Origin: Streptomyces sp. SID13726
GTDB lineage: Bacteria > Actinomycetota > Actinomycetes > Streptomycetales > Streptomycetaceae
Reading direction: 5' to 3'
DNA: 64,000 bases
NCBI RefSeq assembly: GCF_010548375.1
Contig: NZ_JAAGLY010000001.1
Location: 248,001-312,000, forward strand
How positions within the stretch are numbered: position 1 is the stretch's first letter; each line of letters opens with the position of its first letter. A model generated the notes under the pieces. That model made no database searches. It saw only the letters and a list, made by a program, of their open reading frames with translations, and was not told the DNA's origin. Position numbers and translations under genes: made by a program. Positions 34,746 to 42,202 of this stretch are shown one piece after another.

Positions 34746-35602
34746 TGATCGGTCACGAAGTGCTGGAGTACTGGTGGTCGGTGCCGGCCTGCCTGGCCCT
34801 GCTCGGCTACGGCCGTTCGCTCGCCGGGGTGACCCGGGCCCAGCGGGCGGTGTGGGTGAAGGCGCGGATCGTGGAGGTGGGGCGACCGGCCCACGGCGCC
34901 TCCCAGAAGCCGGGGATACCGGTGACCCTCGCCTTCCAGGACCCTTCCACCGGACGGGAGTTCACCCTTGCCCACGCCGGTGAGCACGGTGCCGCGATCG
35001 AGGTGGCGTGGGTGGGCCGGGAGGTCGAGGTGCGCTATCCGCCGGGGCAACCGCTCCGGTTCGCCGTCGTGCTCGACGCCGACGGCGAGAAGAGCGGCCG
35101 GATGGGCCCCGACTGCGCGGTGATGCTGCTCCTCATCGGGCTGGTGATCCACGCGACCGTCCGCTGGGGACACCCGGCGGCCCTGCTCGGCTTCGGTGCC
35201 CTGGCGGCCGCCGCCGCGCTGCGCAGCCCCGACATCCGTCTGGTGCGCGCCCGCAACGCCCTGCTGGACTCGGCCGTCGCCGTCCCGGCACGGGTCGTGG
35301 CGGTCACCAAGGACGTCTACGTCGACCCCGACTCCGGCGAGAACGTCAGCCACGCCCCCGTCGTCACCTTCACCACCCGCGACGGCACCGACGTCACCGT
35401 CCTGTCCCGCACCGGCATCCGCGACCCCGGCCGCTCCCTCCACCGGGACCTCACCATCCACTACGCCCCCACCGACCCCGCCGTCCACACCCCCGACCTC
35501 GCGGCCGACCGCCGTTCCGGCGCGAGGGCCGTCGCCTTCATCGTCGTACTGCTGCTCGCGGGGGTGGCGGCGGCCGTGGTGGGCGCGGTCCGACTGACCT
35601 GA
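34745..35602 (+). CDS. DUF3592-like membrane protein
   Basis: A 285-residue protein with hydrophobic segments near the start (SVPACLALLGYG), in the middle (MLLLIGLVIHATV and LLGFGALAAAAAL) and at the end (AFIVVLLLAGVAAAVVGAV). Two similar soluble stretches (ARIVEVGRP...VTLAFQDPSTGREFTL and ARVVAVTKDV...VTFTTRDGTDVTVL) lie between them, each like the DUF3592 domain, with the typical VRYPPG and IHYAPTDP ends. Function unknown. Confidence 0.75.
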   Translation: MIGHEVLEYWWSVPACLALLGYGRSLAGVTRAQRAVWVKARIVEVGRPAHGASQKPGIPVTLAFQDPSTGREFTLAHAGEHGAAIEVAWVGREVEVRYPPGQPLRFAVVLDADGEKSGRMGPDCAVMLLLIGLVIHATVRWGHPAALLGFGALAAAAALRSPDIRLVRARNALLDSAVAVPARVVAVTKDVYVDPDSGENVSHAPVVTFTTRDGTDVTVLSRTGIRDPGRSLHRDLTIHYAPTDPAVHTPDLAADRRSGARAVAFIVVLLLAGVAAAVVGAVRLT

Positions 35603-35612
35603 AGGAGAGAGC

Positions 35613-37043
35613 ATGCGCGGCCGTACCGGTGTGTTCCTGGGCAACCTGGTGTTCAGCGCGGTGTGCTGGTCGGCGGCGCCGTTCTTCCTCGGAATGGGGT
35701 ACGCCACCCGGCACGACGGGACCGGTCTGGGCTGGGTCGCGATCGGACTCGGCGCGGTCGGCACCGTCATGATCCCCTTCACGGCCCTCACCAGCACACG
35801 GCAGGAGTTCCCCCGGATCACCCGCCGCGACCGGGTGAAGGGCGAGAACGCCTCCCACGACTCCGGGGCCGCCTACGCCTCCTACGGCGCCGACACGTTC
35901 GTGATGTGGGCGCCTCGGTCCCAACCGGGCCCGGCGGGCGCGCGGTTGGTGCGCGCGGATGTCCTGGAGGCGTCGCTCGTGCGGTACAGCCCCGAGGGGG
36001 AGTCGACGTTCACGACGTACGGCGGTGACTACGCGCCCGCGGAGTTCACGCCCGTGGTCGGGCTCAGGCTGCGGGTGCACGCGGAGGAGTCCCAAGGGGC
36101 CGTCGGGCGCGGGGAGTTCGAGGTCGCCGGCGAGTGGCCGGTGCCGTCCCTGTGTCTGTCGGCGGTCACGGCGGGCCGGCTGGCGGTCCTGGTGGACCTG
36201 TCCGCTCCCGAGGGCCCCGGCGCGATCACGGTCCACTGGCCGCGCAGCGCCCTGCTCGCGGGCACGAGGACCTGTCGCGTGATCGACCTCGAAGGCCGGC
36301 TGACCGATGTGACCCGACGGCCGCGCCGACAGCTGGCCCAGATGCGGATCTCGCGGGACGTGGGAGGCGTCAGGATGACCGGCGACACGATCGACCTGCG
36401 CCGCCTGGACGCGGAAACGGCCGCACGGTACGGCGCGTTGGCCGACCGGGCCGACCCCGAGGACCGGGCGCCGGTGACCGAGCCGGGGGAGGAGGCCCGT
36501 CTGCTGGTGGGCCAACTCCCCGGCGAGAAGGGAGGGTTCGGCACCGTGGGCCGGCGCTGGTCCCGGCGCGGCGGCCACCTGGTGCGCGCCCGGTTCCTGG
36601 AGATGCGCGGCCGGACCACCTTCCAGGACCACGGCCCGGTGCTCGACACGGTGCTGCGCGTCCAACCCGTGGACGGCACACCCCCGTTCGACGCCGCCCG
36701 GCGCCTGACGGTGCCGATGAACTACCTGGCGGTCCTGCACCACACCAGGGAAGTGGTCCTGTGCGTCAGCCCGAACGGCCGGGAGTACGTGGTCGACTGG
36801 GCCCGCACCAACCTTCTCGCGGGTGTCACCACGGCCACGGTCGTCGCACAGGACGGCCGGGAGTTCACGTTGCCGAGCCGCTCCGACGCGCTGTGGTCCC
36901 TGATGAACCTGCTTGCCTCACACGGCATTTCCCATCCGGCTCCGGTCCTGGACCTGCGAAGGCGCCGTACGGGAGTGGTGGCGGGGGCGGTCATGGACGT
37001 GCTGCGGGACGAGGGCCTGGTACCCGGCGATCACCGCGCATAG
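35613..37043 (+). CDS. Hypothetical membrane-anchored protein
   Basis: A 476-residue protein with two N-terminal transmembrane helices (VFLGNLVFSAVCWSAAPFFLGM and WVAIGLGAVGTVMIPFTAL) and a large soluble part. The soluble part holds two related units (VVGLRLRVHAEE...AVTAGRLAVLVD...VHWPRSALLAG and VLDTVLRVQPVD...VPMNYLAVLHH...DWARTNLLAG), so it arose by internal duplication. Ribosome binding site AAGGAGAGAG. Unknown function; same unit as the DUF3592-like gene. Confidence 0.72.
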   Translation: MRGRTGVFLGNLVFSAVCWSAAPFFLGMGYATRHDGTGLGWVAIGLGAVGTVMIPFTALTSTRQEFPRITRRDRVKGENASHDSGAAYASYGADTFVMWAPRSQPGPAGARLVRADVLEASLVRYSPEGESTFTTYGGDYAPAEFTPVVGLRLRVHAEESQGAVGRGEFEVAGEWPVPSLCLSAVTAGRLAVLVDLSAPEGPGAITVHWPRSALLAGTRTCRVIDLEGRLTDVTRRPRRQLAQMRISRDVGGVRMTGDTIDLRRLDAETAARYGALADRADPEDRAPVTEPGEEARLLVGQLPGEKGGFGTVGRRWSRRGGHLVRARFLEMRGRTTFQDHGPVLDTVLRVQPVDGTPPFDAARRLTVPMNYLAVLHHTREVVLCVSPNGREYVVDWARTNLLAGVTTATVVAQDGREFTLPSRSDALWSLMNLLASHGISHPAPVLDLRRRRTGVVAGAVMDVLRDEGLVPGDHRA

Positions 37044-37052
37044 GGTCCCTCC

Positions 37053-37355
37053 ATGAACGACGAGATCACGGCCACGGACGGCGACTGCCTCTTCGTCTTC
37101 GACGGCCGGATTCTGGAGAGGTTCGGACGCGACCCCGTCCGCTTCCACGTCCGGTACATGCACCTGAATGTCACGGGCCCCGACCGGAAGGGACGGCGGA
37201 ACGTGATGATCGCCCATGGCCGGCCCGATTCTCCGGGCGCGTCCTTCTCGTGGACCTACACGGCCGCGGAGTGGGAGCGGGCCCGGGGCTTCGCCGAGCT
37301 GCTGGAGGTCGTACGGACGGCGGTCGAGTCGGGTTCGGACGCCGGGCTGGTGTGA
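37053..37355 (+). CDS. Hypothetical small soluble protein
   Basis: A 100-residue protein (GDCLFVFDGRILERFGRDPVRFHVRYMHLNV) that reads like a small beta domain with a C-terminal helix. I do not recognise the family. It starts nine bases after the previous stop and closes the five-gene unit. Confidence 0.62.
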   Translation: MNDEITATDGDCLFVFDGRILERFGRDPVRFHVRYMHLNVTGPDRKGRRNVMIAHGRPDSPGASFSWTYTAAEWERARGFAELLEVVRTAVESGSDAGLV

Positions 37356-37361
37356 GCGTCG

Positions 37362-37399
37362 GGGTGGGTGTGGGTGCGGGTGCGGGTGCGGGTGCGGGG
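37362..37399. repeat. GGGTGC hexanucleotide repeat
   Basis: Four exact GGGTGC copies at 37372-37395 with degenerate units before them, just after a stop codon. The same kind of hexanucleotide tract is found inside the methyltransferase fusion at 23397-23459. Confidence 0.8.
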
Positions 37400-37460
37400 A
37401 CTGGGACCGGGGCAGGGTGCTCGCTGGTGAGCCAGGTGGGCTCCCGCTGCCCCGCCGGGT

Positions 37461-38207
37461 TCAGGCGGCAGCCCGTCCCTCGCTGAATCCCTGTCCCTCG
37501 CTGAAGAGGAGCCCCGTGGGACCGTCCGCGCCGAGGGTGGCCACGCGGACGACGTCGAGGGCGCTCTCGGCGGCGGACCGGTCGTTCTCGTCGTGGCGTC
37601 CGGGCTGGGTGGCGATGTTGCCGGGGTCGACGGCGTTGACCAGGATCGGCGTGTCCGCGAGGGCGCGGGCCAGGACCGTGGTCAGGGTGTTGAGCATGTA
37701 CTTGGCCATCGAGTGGGCCGGGGAGCGCAGGGGCGCGCCCAGGTCGAGTCCGGTGGCGATCTGCTGGGCGGCCAGGCTGGAGACGTTCACGATCCGGGCC
37801 GCGGGCGCGGCCGTCAGCAGCGGCAGCAGGGCCTGGGTCAGGGCCCACGGGCCGAGCACGGCGACCTCCAGCGCGGAGCGCACCTCGTCCATGTCGGCGT
37901 CGAGCGCGGAGAGGGTCCTGAAGTCGGGCATGGTGCCGGCGTTGTTGATCAGGACGTCGAGGTGACCGAAGGCCACGCTGAGGTGCTCGGCCACCGCGTT
38001 CATGCCGGGCCGGTCGGACAGGTCCAGGTACACGGCGGTGGCCGCGTGTCCGTCCTGCCGGAGCCGCTCGGCCAGCGGCTCCGCCGCGGACAGATCGCGG
38101 GCGGCGAGGACGACATGGTGGTCGAGCTCGGCGAGACGGCGGGCCACGGCGAAGCCGAGTCCGGAGGGGCGGCCGGCTCCGGTGACCAGGGCGGTCTTGA
38201 GAGTCAT
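37461..38207 (-). CDS. Short-chain dehydrogenase with His for catalytic Tyr
   Basis: A 248-residue SDR. The cofactor loop ALVTGAGRPSGLGFAVA (TGxxxGxG-like), DVLINNAGT and the catalytic-Ser strand IVNVSSLAAQ are present. The active-site YxxxK appears as HSMAK, so the tyrosine is replaced by histidine while the lysine remains. It may have altered chemistry or be inactive. Start ATG follows AAAGGA. It is divergent from a TetR gene, with three palindromic operators between them, so TetR most likely represses it. Confidence 0.85.
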   Translation of the reverse strand: MTLKTALVTGAGRPSGLGFAVARRLAELDHHVVLAARDLSAAEPLAERLRQDGHAATAVYLDLSDRPGMNAVAEHLSVAFGHLDVLINNAGTMPDFRTLSALDADMDEVRSALEVAVLGPWALTQALLPLLTAAPAARIVNVSSLAAQQIATGLDLGAPLRSPAHSMAKYMLNTLTTVLARALADTPILVNAVDPGNIATQPGRHDENDRSAAESALDVVRVATLGADGPTGLLFSEGQGFSEGRAAA

Positions 38208-38225
38208 GGGGTGTGATCCTTTCGG

Positions 38226-38277
38226 CGAACTAAGTTCGTTAGAGACGAACAATGTTCTAGTTGGCGAACTTAGTTCG
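38226..38277. promoter_or_regulatory. Three phased TetR-type operators
   Basis: CGAACTAAGTTCG (38226-38238), GAACAATGTTC (38247-38257) and CGAACTTAGTTCG (38265-38277), with centres about 20 and 19 bp apart. They fill the SDR-TetR divergent region. A likely -10 for tetR, TATAGT, lies at 38286-38291 just beside the third site. Confidence 0.82.
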
Positions 38278-38298
38278 TGTCAAGCTATAGTCGCCGGC

Positions 38299-39117
38299 AT
38301 GGCCATCGACCCCAGGCAGCGCCGCGCGGCCCGCCACGCCCGGCCCGGCACCCAGCCCGGCGCCGAGCCCGCCACGCCCACGGCCCCCGCGAAGCGCAAG
38401 GCACCCATCACCGTCGAGCGCATCACGGACGCCGCGCTCCAGGTCGTGGCCGCCGAGGGGTACGACGCCCTGACCGTCCGCAGCGTCTCGAACGCGCTCG
38501 GGACCGGCCCGTCCTCGCTCTACGCCCACATCGTCAACAAGGCGGACATCGACGACCTGTTGATCGGACGGCTGTGCTCCCGGATCGTGCTCCCCGAGCC
38601 CGACCCGGCGCGCTGGCGGGAGCAGATCCGGGATGTGTGCGCCCAGCTCCGCGACCAGTACCTGGCCTACCCGGGCGTCTCCCGCGCCGCCCTCGCGATG
38701 GTCCCGACCGACCTGGAGACCCTGCGACTCAGCGAAGGCATGCTCGCGATCCTGCTCGCCGGTGACATCGCCCCCCGCACCGCGGCCTGGGCCATCGACG
38801 CCCTCTCCCTCTACGTCGCCGGGTACGCGCTGGAGCAGTCACTGGTCCGGCGCCGCCGCCAGGACCCGGACGCGGCCTGGGTGCTGAGCGAGGAGGAACT
38901 GGTCCGCCGCTTCAGCGCCCTGCCCGAGGAGACCTTCCCGCAGACCAGACGCCACGCGGCCGAGCTGACCTCGGGTACCGGGTACGAACGGTTCGACTTC
39001 GCGCTGGGGTTGCTGATCGACAGCCTTCCTGTGCGGGGCGGCGCAGGCGGACAAGACGGCAGGTCGGCGGGGGCTTCCCGTGGCGGTCGGCAGTCAGACC
39101 GCGCGGCCGACCGCTGA
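38299..39117 (+). CDS. TetR family regulator
   Basis: A 272-residue regulator. A basic, Pro/Ala-rich N-terminal extension of about 37 residues precedes the HTH (ITVERITDAALQVVAAEGYDALTVRSVSNALGTGPSSLYAHIVNKADI). The C-terminal ligand domain is of TetR_C type (PGVSRAALAMVPTDLETLRLSEGMLAILLAGDI). The three operators before it imply autoregulation and control of the divergent SDR gene. Ligand unknown. Confidence 0.87.
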   Translation: MAIDPRQRRAARHARPGTQPGAEPATPTAPAKRKAPITVERITDAALQVVAAEGYDALTVRSVSNALGTGPSSLYAHIVNKADIDDLLIGRLCSRIVLPEPDPARWREQIRDVCAQLRDQYLAYPGVSRAALAMVPTDLETLRLSEGMLAILLAGDIAPRTAAWAIDALSLYVAGYALEQSLVRRRRQDPDAAWVLSEEELVRRFSALPEETFPQTRRHAAELTSGTGYERFDFALGLLIDSLPVRGGAGGQDGRSAGASRGGRQSDRAADR

Positions 39118-39164
39118 GGGGCCTGTCCACCCTTCCACGCCAAGGGCCGAGGGGGCGAAGCGGG

Positions 39165-40322
39165 TCAGTCCAGATGCGGCGGAACCCAGGCGTGGTGCCG
39201 AAGGATCATCCGTGTCGCGATACGGGAGGGCGTCAGCCGCATCGCCGTGTCGCGCAGGGCGACGGCCAGCGGGTGGGAGAGCTGCTGCCCCATCCGGCCC
39301 GCTTGCCGGGCGGCTCGTGCGACGGCCTGGCTGCGCGGCCGGCGCTCGGCGTCGTAGCGGGCGAGCGCGGCCTCGACGGTGGGCTCGGCGGCGAGCGCGG
39401 CGGACAAGGTGACCGCGTCCTCCAGGGCCTGGCAGGCGCCCTGCCCGAGGTTGGGGGTCATCGCGTGGGCCGCGTCGCCGAGCAGCGCGATCCGGCCGAC
39501 GGCGTAGGAGGGGAGCGGCGTGCGGATCTCATGGACGTCGTGGTGCAGCACGGCGGCGGGCCGGGTCGCGTCGAGCAGTGCGGGAACCGGGTCGTGCCAG
39601 TCGCGGAACCGTCGGCGCACCTCGGCCAGCGGGTCGGCGAACCGGGTCCCCTCGGGCAGGTCGAGGACGGCGTGCCACTCGGCCCGTCCGTCGCGGAAGG
39701 CGATGTGCCCGAACTCGGCACCCGGCCCCCAGGTCAGCTCGAAGTCGGTGCGCAGCTCGACCGGCCCCTCGGTGACGGCCCGCAACACCGCCGAACCGCT
39801 GTGGACCGGGCCGGGATGGGTGGGGAAGAGCAGGCCGCGCACCTTGCTGCCGACGCCGTCGGCCGCCACCACCAGGTCGGCGTCGAGGACCGTGTCCCCG
39901 TGGCCGACTCGGACCGTCGCGGGGCCGAGTTGCCGGACCGGGTCGGCCTCGGCGCCGATCAGCAGGGCCTCGGCAGGCAGGGCCTCGCGCAGCAGCCGGT
40001 GCAGGGTGGAGCGAGGGATGCCCATGATCGGCGCGCCCACCGCCTTCTCCAGCACCGCTCCGTCCATCCGGGCCAGCCAACGGCCCTCCGGAGTGCGGGT
40101 GCCGCCGCTGTACTGGCCTCGCGAGGCATCCCGTACCGCCTTGCCGACACCGAGTCCGTCCAGTGCCCGCAGCCCGTTGGCGGCGAGCGAGATACCTGCG
40201 CCCGCGTCGTCGAGCGTGGCCGCGCGCTCGACGACCGTCACGTCCCATCCGATACGGCGCAGGCCGATCGCGGCTGCCAGCCCGCCGATGCCCCCGCCCA
40301 CCACCACTGCCGTGCCGCCCAT
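39165..40322 (-). CDS. FAD-dependent monooxygenase
   Basis: A 385-residue group A flavin hydroxylase: VVVGGGIGGLAAAIGLRR (dinucleotide fold, residues 6-23), VVAADGVGSKVRGLL (DG motif) and GDAAHAMTPNLGQGACQALEDA (second FAD motif). Such enzymes hydroxylate aromatic substrates with NAD(P)H and O2. It is divergent from a TetR gene and is its likely target. No signal or membrane segment. Substrate unknown; related proteins inactivate antibiotics or degrade aromatics. Confidence 0.88.
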   Translation of the reverse strand: MGGTAVVVGGGIGGLAAAIGLRRIGWDVTVVERAATLDDAGAGISLAANGLRALDGLGVGKAVRDASRGQYSGGTRTPEGRWLARMDGAVLEKAVGAPIMGIPRSTLHRLLREALPAEALLIGAEADPVRQLGPATVRVGHGDTVLDADLVVAADGVGSKVRGLLFPTHPGPVHSGSAVLRAVTEGPVELRTDFELTWGPGAEFGHIAFRDGRAEWHAVLDLPEGTRFADPLAEVRRRFRDWHDPVPALLDATRPAAVLHHDVHEIRTPLPSYAVGRIALLGDAAHAMTPNLGQGACQALEDAVTLSAALAAEPTVEAALARYDAERRPRSQAVARAARQAGRMGQQLSHPLAVALRDTAMRLTPSRIATRMILRHHAWVPPHLD

Positions 40323-40338
40323 GCCGAGACCCCCGTTC

Positions 40339-40387
40339 TTCTACACCCGTAGAAGCCGACCCTATCCGAGCCTCTACAGGTGTAGAA
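40339..40387. promoter_or_regulatory. Two TetR operators, TTCTAC-N4-GTAGAA type
   Basis: TTCTACACCCGTAGAA (40339-40354) and CTCTACAGGTGTAGAA (40372-40387), centres 33 bp apart (about three helical turns), between the monooxygenase and the second tetR. The second site is seven bases from the tetR start, covering its ribosome binding region. Confidence 0.8.
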
Positions 40388-40394
40388 AGGGGTC

Positions 40395-40985
40395 ATGGCT
40401 TCGGATCGGCGCACCCTCCTCGCGGACGTGGCTCTCGACGTACTCGCCGACGACGGGATCCGTGGCCTGACCCATCGGGCGGTCGATCGCAGAGCGGCCC
40501 TGCCGCCCGGGACCACGTCGGCGTACTTCCGCACCCGGGCCGCGTTGCTCACCGGTCTCGTCACCCGCCTGGTCCACCTCGACCAGGAGGAGCTGCGGAC
40601 GATGGCGGAACACCTCCCGCCCATCCGCACCGCCGAGGAACTGGTGGACGGCATGGTGCTGCTCACCCGGCGGCGACTCACCGGAGAGGGCCGACGCCGC
40701 TCGCTCGCCCGCTACGCCTGCGCCGTCGAGAGCGTGCGCGATCCCGAGCTGCGGGCGATCCTCGTCCCCCGCGAGAACGCCGGCCGTGAGGCCGTCCGGC
40801 TGTTCCTCGCCGGTCAGGGCGTACCGGATGTCGAGAGCCGCACGCACACCCTGCTGACCTGCATCGACGGGCTGGTCTTCGACCGGCTGGTGAGTGGCGG
40901 AGAAGTACCGGCCGAGCCCCTCGAAGGCCTGGTCGCCGCCGCCCTGCGCCGGGACTCGGCCGGCCCCGCCGCTTCAGGTCCGTGA
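40395..40985 (+). CDS. TetR/AcrR family regulator
   Basis: A 196-residue regulator with HTH RRTLLADVALDVLADDGIRGLTHRAVDRRAALPPGTTSAYFRTRAALL and a helical ligand domain. It very likely binds the two palindromes upstream of itself and represses the divergent FAD monooxygenase. Its last 12 bases overlap the end of the convergent marR gene. Confidence 0.87.
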   Translation: MASDRRTLLADVALDVLADDGIRGLTHRAVDRRAALPPGTTSAYFRTRAALLTGLVTRLVHLDQEELRTMAEHLPPIRTAEELVDGMVLLTRRRLTGEGRRRSLARYACAVESVRDPELRAILVPRENAGREAVRLFLAGQGVPDVESRTHTLLTCIDGLVFDRLVSGGEVPAEPLEGLVAAALRRDSAGPAASGP

Positions 40986-41408
40986 CGCCCGCGCGGCTTC
41001 CAGGATCTCGGCCAGCCGGAGTGTGTCGGCCAGATAGCGGTCGTACGGAAAATCCTGCTCCTGCAGGCCGAGCCGCAGTGTCTCGGCGAGGGGCTTTCCA
41101 CTGGCGTGGTACGCCTCGCGGCCGGTGCCGGTGAGTTCGACGAGCCGGCGCCGCGCGTGCTCGGGGTCGCGGGTGATCCGGACCAGCCCGCCCTCTTCCA
41201 GTGGCCGCAGGGCCCGGCTGACCGCGGGGTCGGAGACTCCCAGTGCCTGTGCGAGCCGGTGCTGGGTGGCCGGTTCGACGTCTTCCAGCGTGCCCAGCAG
41301 CCTGAGCTGGCTGTAGGTGAGCTCGCCGTCCTGGCCGGTGTGGCGGCGAGCGACGTCGCCCAGCAGGGAGACCACGCGGTGCAGCAGATCTGAGAGTCCG
41401 TCGTCCAT
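40974..41408 (-). CDS. MarR family regulator
   Basis: A 144-residue winged-helix protein: LTYSQLRLLGTLEDVEPATQHRLAQALGVSDPAVSRALRPLEEGGLVRITRDPEHARRR contains the recognition helix and wing. I start at ATG 41408 (MDDGLSDLL); the frame runs further upstream without family similarity. The palindrome at 41429-41454, between it and the divergent DUF6790 gene, is the expected operator. Ligand unknown. Confidence 0.87.
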   Translation of the reverse strand: MDDGLSDLLHRVVSLLGDVARRHTGQDGELTYSQLRLLGTLEDVEPATQHRLAQALGVSDPAVSRALRPLEEGGLVRITRDPEHARRRLVELTGTGREAYHASGKPLAETLRLGLQEQDFPYDRYLADTLRLAEILEAARASRT

Positions 41409-41428
41409 GGACGCAGCGTACCTCAATG

Positions 41429-41454
41429 TTGCGCAGTTAATATTAACCATGCAA
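41429..41454. promoter_or_regulatory. MarR operator
   Basis: TTGC-N3-GTTAATATTAAC-N3-GCAA. The centre is a perfect 12-bp palindrome, unusually A+T-rich for this genome, flanked by matching TTGC/GCAA. Confidence 0.82.
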
Positions 41455-41465
41455 CACTCGACGGC

Positions 41466-41996
41466 ATGGACACCTTCTCGTACCTCGCACAGTCCGCTTT
41501 CCCCATGACCTGGCTGCTGGTCGCGGTCGTCGGCGCGCTGATCCGCACCCGCCACAGCACCTCCCGCCGCGCGGCGCTGGAGACCTGGCAGCGCTGGTGG
41601 GCCGTCGCCGCGCTCGGGTGCGGCAGCCTGTGGATGACGATCTCGTTCGTCACGATCCCGGACGTCATGGCCACCGCGATCGGCTTCGGCCGGACCCCGT
41701 TCGAGTTCGAGATCGCCTTCGCCAACCTCGGCCTCGCCGTCATGGGCTTCCGCGCGGCCTCCCCGTCGGCCTCGGCCAGGGAGCGCGTCACCATCGGCCT
41801 CGGCGCCGGCATGTTCCTCTGGGGCGCGGTGATCGGCCACGTCCACCAGTGGTTCGCGCACGGCGACCACGCCCCCGGCAACACCGGCGGAGTCCTGGCC
41901 TACGACATCCTCATCCCCGCGGTCATGATCACCCTCGCGCTGCGCTCACGGCGGTACGCGGCTGCCGAGCAGCCTTCGGTGCCGGTCCTCGCGTGA
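41466..41996 (+). CDS. DUF6790-like membrane protein
   Basis: A 176-residue integral membrane protein with about four to five helices (FPMTWLLVAVVGALI; WWAVAALGCGSLWMTI; MATAIGFGRTPFEFEIAFANLGLAVMGF; IGLGAGMFLWGAVIGHVHQWF; GVLAYDILIPAVMITLAL). I recognise the pattern as DUF6790, function unknown. Divergent from and probably repressed by the MarR protein. A ligand of MarR may therefore be a stress compound acting at the membrane. Confidence 0.78.
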   Translation: MDTFSYLAQSAFPMTWLLVAVVGALIRTRHSTSRRAALETWQRWWAVAALGCGSLWMTISFVTIPDVMATAIGFGRTPFEFEIAFANLGLAVMGFRAASPSASARERVTIGLGAGMFLWGAVIGHVHQWFAHGDHAPGNTGGVLAYDILIPAVMITLALRSRRYAAAEQPSVPVLA

Positions 41997-42070
41997 GGCC
42001 GGTGCCGGCACGGATCGGCCAGGAACGGGAGCGAAGGCCACCGGAAGCACGAAACGATCCGCCGCCTCCT

Positions 42071-42142
42071 CGAACCGCCGCACCCGGCAGAATCGCCGCA
42101 CCCGGCAGAACCGCCGCACCCCGCAGAACCGCCGCACCCCGC
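42071..42142. repeat. 18-bp tandem repeat, four copies
   Basis: Four units of GAACCGCCGCACCCGGCA or a one- to two-base variant. The last copy forms the 5' arm of the terminator that follows. Confidence 0.88.
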
Positions 42143-42180
42143 ACCGACTCGCCGAGAGGCGGATCGGACGGGGTGCGGCG
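42128..42180. terminator. Bidirectional terminator between DUF6790 and murA
   Basis: CCGCCGCACCCCG (42128-42140) pairs perfectly with CGGGGTGCGGCGG (42168-42180); within the loop CCGA/TCGG and CGCC-GAGA-GGCG pair again. It is placed between two convergent genes. No U-tract, as is common in Streptomyces. Confidence 0.85.
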
Positions 42181-42202
42181 GCGTTCGTCTGCGAAGTGTC
42201 TT

